Assembly: GCF_011769525.1 (NCBI RefSeq)
Contig: NZ_CP050440.1
Coordinates: 1,489,501-1,553,500, forward strand
Source: Tolypothrix sp. PCC 7910
Lineage (GTDB): Bacteria > Cyanobacteriota > Cyanobacteriia > Cyanobacteriales > Nostocaceae
Reading direction: 5' to 3'
Length of the DNA stretch: 64,000 nucleotides
Position 1 is the first letter of the stretch; each line of letters starts with the position of its first letter. The position numbers were made by a program, and so were the translations under genes. Positions 26,489 to 35,380 of the stretch are shown one piece after another. The notes under the pieces are model-generated. The model did no database searches. It saw only the letters and a program-made list of their open reading frames with translations, and was not told the DNA's origin.

Positions 26489-26974
26489 ATGCCCTACAAG
26501 CTACTGTTTGTCTGCCTGGGTAATATCTGTCGCTCACCATCGGCAGAAAATATTATGAATCATCTCATCGAACAGGCAGACTTGAACGATGAGATAATTT
26601 GCGATTCTGCTGGAACCTCTAGCTATCACATTGGTAGCCCGCCTGACCGTCGCATGAGTGCTGCGGCTGCTAAAAAATTAGGGATTAAACTGCGCGGTCA
26701 CGCTCGCCAGTTCCGTAAATCTGATTTTCAAGATTTTGACTTAATTTTGGCGATGGATCGGGAAAACTACGACAATATCTTGGCTCTGGCGGTAACTCAG
26801 CAAGACCGCGATCGCGTCCATTTAATGTGTGAGTTTTGTTCTCACCATACCCTAAAAGAAGTGCCTGACCCTTATTACGGTGGTAGTGATGGATTCGAGC
26901 AAGTAATTGATTTACTGGTTGATGCTTGTGAAGGTCTGCTCAAATATGTTTTAAGTCAGCAAGCACGCGCTTAA
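26489..26974 (+). CDS. Low-molecular-weight protein-tyrosine phosphatase
   Basis: A 161-residue phosphatase. The P-loop FVCLGNICRSPSAE carries the catalytic Cys and Arg, and the general-acid loop is PDPYYGGSDGFEQV. RMSAAAAKKLGIKLRGHARQ and DLILAMDRENYD are also typical. The family removes phosphate from tyrosine, including on BY-kinases that drive polysaccharide export; a link to the BY-kinase-like gene at 38819 is possible but is inference. Confidence 0.93.
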   Translation: MPYKLLFVCLGNICRSPSAENIMNHLIEQADLNDEIICDSAGTSSYHIGSPPDRRMSAAAAKKLGIKLRGHARQFRKSDFQDFDLILAMDRENYDNILALAVTQQDRDRVHLMCEFCSHHTLKEVPDPYYGGSDGFEQVIDLLVDACEGLLKYVLSQQARA

Positions 26975-27139
26975 ATATGCCTACAAAATCGGAGATTGAT
27001 TTAAGGCAATTTTTTCCTGCTTACTAGCTAAAAATTAGCTTACTACTGATGACTGAAGTCAGAGACCTGGGATATTTCTTTACGAAGCGTAATATTGGTC
27101 TATCTGACTCAGCACTTCCTCAGTAATCTACACGATCTT

Positions 27140-27823
27140 TTATTCTACTAGACCATGCTTCATCGCAAACCGTACCAGTTCGGCACGGTTACTAGTTGCT
27201 GTTTTCCTCAATAAACTACTCACATACTTTTCTACAGTCCGCGCACTCAGATGTAATTGATGACCCATTTCGGCATTTGAAAGCCCATGAGTTAAAAGTT
27301 CTAACACTTCTTGTTCTCTAGGTGTTAGATCTGAAATCATTGGGGATTTCTGAACTTGAGTCATTTGAGATGGTTGGGCTGTCATCGGTTTTGTTGACTG
27401 AGAATTGCCGAAATTTTCTTGTTCAGAAAAACGGTACTCAGATTGAATAATTTGCGATCGCTCTAACAAATTGCGAATAGCAGCAGCTAACTCTTCCAGC
27501 TCAAAAGGTTTGGGTAAGTACAAATCACACCCCGACTGATATCCCAGAATCCTTTCTTGAGTCTTTGTCCGCGCTGTTAATAAAATTACAGGTAATAAAC
27601 GGAACTTTGGTTGTTGACGTACCCGACGCACCAATTCATAGCCATTCATTCGTGGCATAACAATATCGGTGACAATTAAATCAGGATGATACTCTTCCAC
27701 CATCAATAAAGCCTCTTGACCGTCATTAGCGGTGATTACTGAATAGCCAGAGAGTTCAAGATAATCGCTAATAGACAGACGAGTGCCCAGATCATCATCC
27801 ACTACAAGGATCATCAAGGGCAT
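27140..27823 (-). CDS. Response regulator, REC plus LuxR-type HTH
   Basis: About 227 residues. The receiver domain begins LMILVVDDDLGTRLSISDYL, with the phospho-Asp in PDLIVTDIVMPRMNGYE, then LTARTKTQERILGYQSGCD and the Lys of YLPKPFELEEL. A variable linker (about residues 130-165) precedes the LuxR HTH (DLTPREQEVLELLTHGLSNA and RTVEKYVSSLLRKT). It resembles Ycf29/TctD-like regulators of cyanobacteria and red plastids, but that subgroup is unsure. ATG 27823 is preferred because the receiver fold starts there; the frame extends to ATG 27919. No kinase gene is adjacent. Confidence 0.88.
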   Translation of the reverse strand: MPLMILVVDDDLGTRLSISDYLELSGYSVITANDGQEALLMVEEYHPDLIVTDIVMPRMNGYELVRRVRQQPKFRLLPVILLTARTKTQERILGYQSGCDLYLPKPFELEELAAAIRNLLERSQIIQSEYRFSEQENFGNSQSTKPMTAQPSQMTQVQKSPMISDLTPREQEVLELLTHGLSNAEMGHQLHLSARTVEKYVSSLLRKTATSNRAELVRFAMKHGLVE

Positions 27824-27919
27824 GGACAGTACACCCCTAGCATTTGTTTGACTTGGCAATTGACTTTTATGAGCACTATTAGTGAACACAGGTGATAATA
27901 GTGTGTTCTTATGTTTCAT

Positions 27920-28377
27920 ACTATGACAGGTTTAACAATTAATTACTGCCTCAGGACTGATTTATAAAGAAAAACTTAAATCTTTAGAAATTGTTAAAAA
28001 ATGTAACACGTCCTCAAATTTCAGTAATGGAAAACTATAGATAATTTTGTACTTCATCATAAATAACCAAGATGTTAGAGTAATCTTTTACCTTACTGTA
28101 AATTACAATTTACTAAATCAACAGTCTGGTTGAGGTAAAACTTGGCAGAAAATTCTAGCTTCAAAATAGCGTTGACTGTTGGCTGGGAAGAGTGGTTTTC
28201 ATGTTTAGTTGGGGTTTTTTCCTCCCAAGGGCTAGCTTGAGAACAGAAAAAAGCTAAATTAATAGGATGAGTCTGATATCCATATTCACCAGATATAGTG
28301 GTTTAATATAGCCCTGATAAATTTCTCAGCAAGTTCAAACGATTATTTAGATAAATTTTACTACCGTATAATTTTCA
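27920..28377. other. Divergent intergenic region upstream of smpB
   Basis: About 460 bp between the response regulator and smpB, AT-rich and without a convincing gene. It must hold promoters for both directions; I see no clear consensus. Confidence 0.4.
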
Positions 28378-28845
28378 ATGAGCGACAAGAGCGAAGGTTA
28401 CAAAGTAATTAGCGACAATCGGCAAGCCCGTTATTTGTATGAAATCCTAGAAACTTACGAAGCTGGAATTCAGCTAACGGGAACCGAGGTGAAGTCCATT
28501 CGTGCAGGTAAGGTTAATCTCCAAGATGGCTATGCTTTAATTCGCAATGGCGAAGCATGGTTAATCAACGTGCATATTTCTCCTTACGTTGCTAGTGGAC
28601 AATATTTTAATCATGAACCACGGCGTACACGCAAACTATTACTACATCGTCAAGAACTCCGCAAGCTAATTGGCAAAGTGGAACAGCAAGGTTTAACTTT
28701 AGTTCCCTTAAAAATGTACTTCAAACGTGGCTGGGTGAAAGTCAGTATAGCTCTTGGCAAAGGTAAAAAACTCCACGACAAGCGCGACGACCTCAAACGG
28801 CGACAAGACCAACGCGACATTCAACGTGCAATCAAAAATTATTAG
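28378..28845 (+). CDS. smpB: SsrA-binding protein SmpB
   Basis: A 155-residue RNA-binding protein that brings tmRNA to stalled ribosomes. The OB-fold core reads YLYEILETYEAGIQLTGTEV and KSIRAGKVNLQDGYA, then NVHISPY, EPRRTRKLLLHRQEL and the basic tail GKKLHDKRDDLKRRQ, which is needed in the decoding centre. Length is as expected. No tmRNA gene is seen nearby. Confidence 0.96.
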   Translation: MSDKSEGYKVISDNRQARYLYEILETYEAGIQLTGTEVKSIRAGKVNLQDGYALIRNGEAWLINVHISPYVASGQYFNHEPRRTRKLLLHRQELRKLIGKVEQQGLTLVPLKMYFKRGWVKVSIALGKGKKLHDKRDDLKRRQDQRDIQRAIKNY

Positions 28846-29229
28846 CAGGATTGAGAGGGAACAGGGAAATTTTCATAATTAAAATGAGGAAGCTATCTGT
28901 GGGTGTGGGTTTCCTATTTTGAACCTTAGCGATGGAGGCACTTTACTGGCGTTGATTTGTATAAGGTCGCATTTCTTCTCTGTGTAAAACGCTATGCTAA
29001 CGTACTTTGTGTTAGCTTAAAAAATATTTTTATTTTTTCATAAGTAAATTTAGTTGAGCTTTTCGCAATATTCAAGGGAAGATTTTAAATCTGTTCCCTT
29101 TTCCCGGCTATTGTATATCCCGAGTGTGAGTTCTAAAACAGCTGAGTTTATCGCCGCAGATTGATTTTCTTGATGCTGAGACTCGATACAGTGGTGAGTA
29201 ACTTTGGAAGGGATGAGGAACTTTACAAC
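28846..29229. other. Intergenic region with a terminator-like hairpin, possible small RNA
   Basis: About 380 bp with no protein gene. GCTAAC (28996-29001) pairs with GTTAGC (29011-29016) and is followed by an A/T-rich tail (TTAAAAAATATTTTTATTTT), a Rho-independent-like terminator 150 bp after smpB. It may end smpB or an untranslated RNA between 28870 and 29040. No known RNA family was recognised. Confidence 0.4.
28996..29039 (+). terminator. Intrinsic terminator-like hairpin
   Basis: A 6-bp perfect stem (GCTAAC/GTTAGC) with a 9-base loop is followed by an A/T tract with long T runs. The stem is short and the T run is interrupted by A's, so strength is moderate. Confidence 0.5.
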
Positions 29230-29523
29230 ATGACACGGAATTTAAATAAAGTAATTGGTACTGGTGTTCTCACATTAAGTATGGGCATTTTGACCTTAAC
29301 TTCACCAGTAAAAGCCCAAACTAATAGCGACACTGGAACTAGCACCGGAACTACCACAACAGCACCAACTACAACAACTTACGATCGCAATGATTTTGAT
29401 TGGGGCTGGTTGGGCTTACTTGGCCTGTTAGGTTTAGCAGGTTTGACAGGTAAGAAACGTGATGACGAACCAACCCGTTATCGCGATCCCAGTACTCCAG
29501 GTGCTAGTACTTACAGAGAGTAA
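29230..29523 (+). CDS. WGxxGxxG-type small membrane protein
   Basis: A 97-residue protein. The signal peptide (MTRNLNKVIGTGVLTLSMG, then ILTLTSPVKAQ) is followed by a Thr-rich stretch (TGTSTGTTTTAPTTTTY), then FDWGWLGLLGLLGLAGLTGK, a short hydrophobic span with the W-G-x-x-G-x-x-G motif and a basic stop (KKRDD), as in WGxxGxxG-CTERM proteins. Such tails are thought to be sorted to or anchored in the membrane by unknown machinery. ATG 29230 is preferred over an upstream TTG at 29161 because the signal peptide starts there. Confidence 0.75.
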   Translation: MTRNLNKVIGTGVLTLSMGILTLTSPVKAQTNSDTGTSTGTTTTAPTTTTYDRNDFDWGWLGLLGLLGLAGLTGKKRDDEPTRYRDPSTPGASTYRE

Positions 29524-29549
29524 ACAATTGATTTTTGGGGTTTAAATAT

Positions 29550-29640
29550 GGTTCGGTTAAGGGAAAAAAATAAAGGGTGAATTCAAAGATGCACCCCTTT
29601 TCCTAAATTACAAGCGATATGAAAAATACTTAACCGAACC
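29550..29640. terminator. Nested inverted repeats between convergent genes
   Basis: Outer arms GGTTCGGTTAAG (29550-29561) and CTTAACCGAACC (29629-29640) are perfect 12-bp inverted repeats. Inside them AAAGGGTG pairs with the CACCCCTTTT near 29590-29602. The structure lies between the WGxxGxxG gene and ictB, which converge, so it could stop both. Confidence 0.5.
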
Positions 29641-29675
29641 TGACTGCTAGTAGTTTGGCTGACAATTTGGTATGT

Positions 29676-31103
29676 TCAGCTGACTGAAGGTTCAGGGTTA
29701 GTTGAATCAAACTCAGAAGTCCTATTTTTAGCTAAAGGTGTCCAGTAGCTAGCAACCAAGCCTACCAATAGCCACCAAATACTGTTCACTTCAGGACGGA
29801 ACCAGACTGTATCAAAAGTACCATGAGCCAGCATACCGAGCATGGAAGCGATCGCCCCAATTAACCAAAGTCCCTCGATATTTCCTAGCTGGCGCAATCG
29901 TTTGATTTGTAAGTAGCCGACATTGAAGGTGACAATTAGTAGCCACACAAAACAGCCTAAACCAACAAAGCCTGTTTCTACAGCAATTTCTAGCAAAATT
30001 GAATAAGCACTCAAAGCGCTATAACGGGGCTGTTGGTAAAGAGGATAGATTTTATTAAAAGCATTATGACCAGGGCCAATACCTAAAACTGGGCGATCGC
30101 CAATCATCTTGAAGACAGCATCCCAAACATTGCGCCGGAAGTTATTACTGCTATCTTGACGGTCAGCAAAAATACTGAAAATCCGCAGGCGTAATGGCTC
30201 AATAAATATTACCCCTAGCAGCAATACTCCTAATAAACCGCCAAGCAGAATCGGTAGTGACCAAGTCCGCCAAAAAGGAGGCATTTGCACACTTCGCCAA
30301 TAAATTAGCAATGCCAATGTAGTTAATACTGCAACTACTAAACCAATCCAACCACCACGGCTAAAAGTAAGTACTAAACAGGAACCGTTAACAATTAACG
30401 CTGTTACTGCTAAAGCCTTCTTATACCAGCTTTGCCATGCAAAAATTGCCACCAAGCTAAAAATTACTGCGGGAAGAAGATATCCAGCCAATAAGTTGGG
30501 ATTGCCTAAATAACTGTAGACCCTGGTAGTTTTCGACAAAGGCGATTCTGGATCTGTCCAGGTTGCTAATGGCGGTGCGCCAAAAAACCATTGCCGCATT
30601 CCATAGACGCTCACAATTAGCGATATATGCAGATACAAGGTGATCAACCAAGAGCGCAGGCGAGATGACCTCAGCACCCTAGCACAAAGCGCAAATAGCA
30701 CCAAATACAGTGTTAGAGTGACGAAATCGTTTAAGGCCGCTTTTTTTACTGGTGAGAATGCTGTCGCTATTGCCGCAATTGCCCAGTAAAGCAATACCAA
30801 TAGATGGATGGGTGTCAATGATGAGGAATTTGTTGGTGTTGCTTCATCTGATAAAGTTAGCAATAACCAAAATACTCCACAAGCTGCCAACAACAACCCA
30901 AGTAAGCTAGTTGAAACAAAGGGAGCTAGGCAATATATAACGCTCAGTAAGGCAACTGCGATTGTGTCTCCCCACTGTAGCAATATACTACTTTGCCGCC
31001 ACGAAGATAACAGACCTACTATAGATCTGTAGAGGTAGCTAGTAGCAAAATATTCTTTGACCGTTAAAGACGATAGAGTGAATTGTTGCCAGACTAAATT
31101 CAT
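29676..31103 (-). CDS. ictB: IctB-family / O-antigen ligase-like membrane protein
   Basis: About 475 residues with roughly ten to twelve membrane helices. The start MNLVWQQFTLSSL matches the cyanobacterial IctB family; ATG 31103 is used although the frame extends six codons further. The Wzy/WaaL-like central part has TFSRGGWIGL and, on the long loop, NFRRNVWDAVFKMIGDRPVLGIGPGHNAFNK. IctB was first proposed as a bicarbonate transporter, but its fold is that of O-antigen ligases, so a role in glycan transfer is also likely. It ends near a strong inverted repeat. Confidence 0.85.
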   Translation of the reverse strand: MNLVWQQFTLSSLTVKEYFATSYLYRSIVGLLSSWRQSSILLQWGDTIAVALLSVIYCLAPFVSTSLLGLLLAACGVFWLLLTLSDEATPTNSSSLTPIHLLVLLYWAIAAIATAFSPVKKAALNDFVTLTLYLVLFALCARVLRSSRLRSWLITLYLHISLIVSVYGMRQWFFGAPPLATWTDPESPLSKTTRVYSYLGNPNLLAGYLLPAVIFSLVAIFAWQSWYKKALAVTALIVNGSCLVLTFSRGGWIGLVVAVLTTLALLIYWRSVQMPPFWRTWSLPILLGGLLGVLLLGVIFIEPLRLRIFSIFADRQDSSNNFRRNVWDAVFKMIGDRPVLGIGPGHNAFNKIYPLYQQPRYSALSAYSILLEIAVETGFVGLGCFVWLLIVTFNVGYLQIKRLRQLGNIEGLWLIGAIASMLGMLAHGTFDTVWFRPEVNSIWWLLVGLVASYWTPLAKNRTSEFDSTNPEPSVS

Positions 31104-31743
31104 AAAAAACGCTGTGACCAATTAGCACGCCCGCTTAGGACTTGGACTTAATCATAATGCGGGTAGAAATAAAATGGTAATCAAGCAAATTGTCAATGGA
31201 GAATTTGATTAACAGTCCATCATCATTATTCAGTACTGATGACTTATAACCAGGGACTATTGCTCATAATCTGACAAATTGACTTGCGTGCTAGTTTTCA
31301 CAGCTATTTAGTCATTGAGGAAATATAATGCTGATTGTTGAATAAAAGAAAATTTATGTTCATTCCCTATATTTTAGATACCAGCTTCTTAATGGAGGAG
31401 CTATGCGATCGCCCGCACGGGTTTAGATTAAAAATAGGGGATAGGGAATAAAGATTTTCTATTTGGTTTTTGCTTGTTCCTAATGATGAGTTTGGGAAAA
31501 GGGTGTAAGGATTTAGGGAATATTCCTTTTTTATGCTGATTTATGACATTTTTTTGGGAATTGCTGATTGGAAAAAGTGCGATATTACTGAACTATAAAT
31601 TTTAGTCTCTAGTACTACTACGTTGAATGCGTAATCACATTCTCTACAAGGGTTGCAGTTGTTGGGAAGCCGTTATTTGTTTACGCTGTGCTGTACTAGT
31701 CCCTTTTTCATAATTCCAGATATAAACAGTTTGTGACGTTTAC
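31104..31743. other. Intergenic region between ictB and the GAF kinase
   Basis: About 640 bp with no gene that can be supported. It holds a GGGGATAGGGAATAA run (about 31438), one GCGATCGC (31406) and a palindromic segment, and otherwise unique AT-rich DNA. Confidence 0.4.
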
Positions 31744-33300
31744 TTACATATCATTAACTGTCTCTGCAGATGTCACCGCTTGCAATGGCAGAGAAAGCAC
31801 ATAGCGGTATCCTGATTCTGGCGAACCTTGAATGGAAATTTGTCCTCCATGTAGTTCTGCTAGCTGACAGCTAAGTAATAGACCTAAACTTTCTCGAGAC
31901 AAACCATTTTGAGGTTGAGCCACATCCACTCCTGAATTCATAGTCAGGACATCTGAGTGAGGATCGTTCAAGCTTTTGGCATCCATCATTAATGGTAAGT
32001 TTCCAGCTGGCTCATGATTGTCTAGATGCAGATTGTAGGGTGATGACTCACCAGTCAATTCCAGCAGAGTTAAGGGGCTAAGACGAAAATAAGGATCAAC
32101 TTCAGTGATTCCATCTCCCAACCAAGGATGAGATACCCAAACTGTAATGTTCAACATGTTTTCTTTATAGGAAACATGAATCCGCACCACACTACCAGTA
32201 GCAGACATCTGAATCACACTAAAAATTAGGTGATACAGCATTTGTCTGACTTTATCTTTATCTAAAGGACAAATGCGACTGTGTCCAGGTTCTATGGAAA
32301 GACGAATATCTTGCTCGCGGCGGTTAGCAGCTTCTTCTAGAGTATTGATGGCTTGTTGACATACCATTTCAATATCTACAGGCGCTAGATTCAAATCGCT
32401 GGAGTTTTCATTCATTGCTCCCAGTTCAGTAATTTCATTGACCAGGGACAGTAAATATCGACCACTATGTTGAATAATATCGAGATATTCTCTTTGCTTA
32501 GTTGTTAAAGGGCCGTAAATCTCACGTCCTAGAACACTAGCCATACCCAGTACAGATGTCAGTGGTGTGCGTAATTCCTGAGTTAGCTGTCCTAAAAGTT
32601 CTAATTTGAGTTCTTTTGTAGAAAAAGAGTCTTTTTCTAAAGCAGATGGACTGAGTTTAATCTCACTATTACTATCATTATTAAATGCCAAACTCAGAGG
32701 TGCTTTAGGAGCGCTGATTTCTGATTTACTCTGTAACAGTCGATTGCGCTCAAACTCACTCATGCTCCAACGAGCGATGATTTGTAAAAACTCAACATCT
32801 CGTGGTGTAAAGTTACGCGGTACTAAATCCATTACCTCTAATGCACCCAGACAATGACCAGAAGCATCAATTAGCGGTACTCCCAAGTAAGCCCGAATGC
32901 CATATTCCTGGATCAACTTGCTACCAGCAAGTACTGGATCGGTAATTTTATGTGTATCATTAATCTTTAAAAATTGAAAACTATCAACAACTTGGCTGGA
33001 AAAAGATTCTCTGCGTAATAGTTGACGGTTTTGTGCCAAATGATTCATCAGTCCTAGCCGAGATAAGCCGACTGCTGACTTGAACCAATGACGTTCTTGA
33101 TCTACAAATCCCAAAATGGAAATAGGTGCTTCCAGAAAATGAGCGGCAGTTTGAGTGGCTTCCTCAAAGACAGGAATTGTTTCTGACTGCCGCAAACCCA
33201 ATTCGGACAATGCTTCTAGGCGTTGTTTTTCTTTTGGCTCCTGGGAAGCCCAACCATCTTTTAGGGCTAATAATTTGTTTTCCGGCTCTACCATTAGCAT
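31744..33300 (-). CDS. GAF-domain sensor with degenerate histidine kinase module
   Basis: A 518-residue protein. A GAF domain covers about residues 40-185 (PVFEEATQTAAHFLEAPI to FTPRDVEFLQIIARWSM). The dimerisation helix reads LLGQLTQELRTPLTSVLG. The usual SHELRTPL motif has Gln-241 where the phospho-accepting His should be. The ATP-binding domain is also degenerate: the N-box reads MLYHLIFSVIQMS, without its usual Asn. The G-box part GLSRESLGLLLSCQLAELHG is partly kept. It probably does not phosphorylate itself; it may be a pseudo-kinase sensor. No response regulator gene is adjacent. Confidence 0.85.
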   Translation of the reverse strand: MLMVEPENKLLALKDGWASQEPKEKQRLEALSELGLRQSETIPVFEEATQTAAHFLEAPISILGFVDQERHWFKSAVGLSRLGLMNHLAQNRQLLRRESFSSQVVDSFQFLKINDTHKITDPVLAGSKLIQEYGIRAYLGVPLIDASGHCLGALEVMDLVPRNFTPRDVEFLQIIARWSMSEFERNRLLQSKSEISAPKAPLSLAFNNDSNSEIKLSPSALEKDSFSTKELKLELLGQLTQELRTPLTSVLGMASVLGREIYGPLTTKQREYLDIIQHSGRYLLSLVNEITELGAMNENSSDLNLAPVDIEMVCQQAINTLEEAANRREQDIRLSIEPGHSRICPLDKDKVRQMLYHLIFSVIQMSATGSVVRIHVSYKENMLNITVWVSHPWLGDGITEVDPYFRLSPLTLLELTGESSPYNLHLDNHEPAGNLPLMMDAKSLNDPHSDVLTMNSGVDVAQPQNGLSRESLGLLLSCQLAELHGGQISIQGSPESGYRYVLSLPLQAVTSAETVNDM

Positions 33301-33976
33301 TACTACCTTGATAATTGCTCGATACTGTAGTTTATATAACCACTGTTTGTGGATTATTATTTGCTATTTTTAAGCATTCCCCAATTTAACCTCCGATCAA
33401 CAATCTCAGAGCAAAAATTTTCCCTGAAGACTATTAACCTATAAAGTAATCGTCACCTACTTAGTAATTACCGAGAGTGAAAATTCCCCTCAGAGTTGGT
33501 GCAATCATCTTGCTTTATCTTTTACTGCTAGACAGCGTTAGTTAGACTTTCGACCTGGGTAATATAACACTAAGCAAGGATGGGACATAAAATTTGTACC
33601 ATTCTTACATATATTAGGTAAATTTCTAGTGTTTAAACTGAATTTCTTTTTACCTGCAATAGCTTTAGTCTAGATTTTCCAAGTGCAATCTCTGGGAGAG
33701 TGGATAGTAATGTGCAAAAATTTTGCCTTATTTACTCTGCCTAATATTAGATATGTCAAAGCTGTTGATGATTGTATGCGAAATATAGTTCAAGCAATTA
33801 TATCTACTTTGACAAGAAATATCATTACAGCCAGATTTAGGCATATTTATGATTAAAATATCGCAATTTTTCCTAATAATGATTTTTTCGCATAAAACCG
33901 TAAATAATTGCGCCTAAGCTTGTGGAATCATTCATCATTCACATAAATAAAACCTGAGTATTCAAATTAAAGTAAT
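33301..33976. other. Long intergenic region upstream of the DegT gene
   Basis: About 676 bp, AT-rich. A 48-codon frame at 33710-33856 (MCKNFALFTLPNIRYV, ending ARFRHIYD), preceded by GGGAGAG, is the only gene-like stretch and is too weak to call. The long leader suggests regulated transcription of the downstream gene. Confidence 0.35.
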
Positions 33977-35149
33977 ATGCCAATAAATTCAACTAGTAAT
34001 AAAATTCCTTTTGTAGAGCTTAAATTACAACATCAACCGATTCAACGTCAACTAGAAGAAGCAATTGAGGCTGTATTAACCCAAGGAGATTTTGTTTTAG
34101 GAAAAGCACTTGCGGATTTTGAGACCGCATTTGCGGCAGCATCTGGGACAAAATATGGTGTGGGTGTAGCATCTGGAACCGATGCGATCGCTCTGGGTTT
34201 GCAAGCTTGTAATATTGGTAAGGGCGATGAAGTTTTGTTACCAGTAAATACTTTTGTCGCCACCTTGATTGGAGTTCTACGTGCTGGTGCGAAGCCAATT
34301 TTTGTAGATTGTGATCCCCACACCGCTTTAATTGACTTAGAAGCAGCTGCCAAGGTAGTTACGCCACGGACTAAAGCAATTATTCCGGTGCATCTTTATG
34401 GGCAGATGGTATCACCCCGCCAATTGTTAGACTTTGCCGACACATACAAGTTACTAATTTTTGAAGATGCAGCTCAAGCACATTTAGCAGAACGGGAAGG
34501 ATACCGTGCTGGTTCAGTGGGAATTGCGGCTGCTTATAGTTTTTACCCCAGCAAAAATTTAGGAGCTTTCGGCGATGGCGGGATGTTATTGACGCGAGAA
34601 CCAGAAATAGTGCAAACAATGGTGCGTTTGCGAAATTACGGTGCAGCTAAAAAGTATTTTCATACGGATTTCGGGACAAATAGCCGTCTAGATACCGTAC
34701 AAGCGGCAGTATTGCTGGCAAAACTACCACACTTGCAAAATTGGAATCGCGATCGCAACAGTATTGCTCAACAGTACGATCAAGAACTATTACCCCTAGC
34801 ATCTGCTGGCATTCTACCGATTAAAAATGACAGCGATACAGGGCATGTATATCATCTTTATGTGATTAGAGTAGATGATTCTTGTCCACTCTCACGCGAG
34901 CAAATTCAAGAACAACTGGCAGAAAATGGCATTCAGACAGGTATTCATTATCCTATTCCCTGCCACCTCCAGCCAGCATTTACTAATTTAGGCTATCAAG
35001 AGGGTGACTTCTCCCAAGCAGAGAAGTTGGCAAAGCAAATATTATCCTTACCTATGTATCCAGGTTTAAGCAGTAGCCAAATTAAAGAAGTTGTGGCAGT
35101 AATTAGCTCAATTATTAGCGCTCAACAACAGTTAATGTACATCTCGTAG
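33977..35149 (+). CDS. DegT/DnrJ/EryC1/StrS-family aminotransferase
   Basis: A 390-residue PLP enzyme. The PLP Lys is in FYPSKNLGAFGDGGM; the Asp that grips the pyridine ring is in FEDAAQAH; SGTDAIALGL is the phosphate loop and VPVNTFVATLIG-type motifs follow the family pattern (PVNTFVATLIGVLRAGA). These enzymes make amino sugars for cell-surface polysaccharides from nucleotide keto-sugars. The nearby cyanoexosortase and polysaccharide export genes support that role, but the exact sugar is unknown. Confidence 0.9.
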   Translation: MPINSTSNKIPFVELKLQHQPIQRQLEEAIEAVLTQGDFVLGKALADFETAFAAASGTKYGVGVASGTDAIALGLQACNIGKGDEVLLPVNTFVATLIGVLRAGAKPIFVDCDPHTALIDLEAAAKVVTPRTKAIIPVHLYGQMVSPRQLLDFADTYKLLIFEDAAQAHLAEREGYRAGSVGIAAAYSFYPSKNLGAFGDGGMLLTREPEIVQTMVRLRNYGAAKKYFHTDFGTNSRLDTVQAAVLLAKLPHLQNWNRDRNSIAQQYDQELLPLASAGILPIKNDSDTGHVYHLYVIRVDDSCPLSREQIQEQLAENGIQTGIHYPIPCHLQPAFTNLGYQEGDFSQAEKLAKQILSLPMYPGLSSSQIKEVVAVISSIISAQQQLMYIS

Positions 35150-35162
35150 TTGGGAATTTTAG

Positions 35163-35296
35163 GACTTACGCAAGTGTCATATTTTTTTCTTTTAGGTTTG
35201 TCCAAGGTCAAATGTCAAGAGTCCAAAAAATCTAAATTTTTGACCCTTGACCCTTGACTCTTATGCCAGAGGATCACTGTGCCAGTTGCGTAAGTC
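35163..35296. mobile_element. MITE-like element with GACTTACGCAA ends
   Basis: Terminal inverted repeats GACTTACGCAA (35163-35173) and TTGCGTAAGTC (35286-35296) are perfect over 11 bp and enclose 112 bp with no gene. The inside holds a smaller inverted repeat AAGAGTC...GACTCTT and GTCAAATGTC/CCCTTGAC runs. Ends beginning GACTTACGCA are common on IS630-like elements and MITEs of Nostocales. No clear target duplication is seen. Confidence 0.6.
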
Positions 35297-35380
35297 ATGA
35301 ATTTATTCCTGTCAATTTCAGCACTCAAGTGCTGACTACAAAAGCATTAACTATTAATAAATTTGGCAGTGCTTAGCATT

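Noticed and set aside
33710-33856. 48-codon gene with a GGGAG-like site upstream
   Set aside because: Protein composition is not distinctive, and the region could be a leader; it was kept only as a note.
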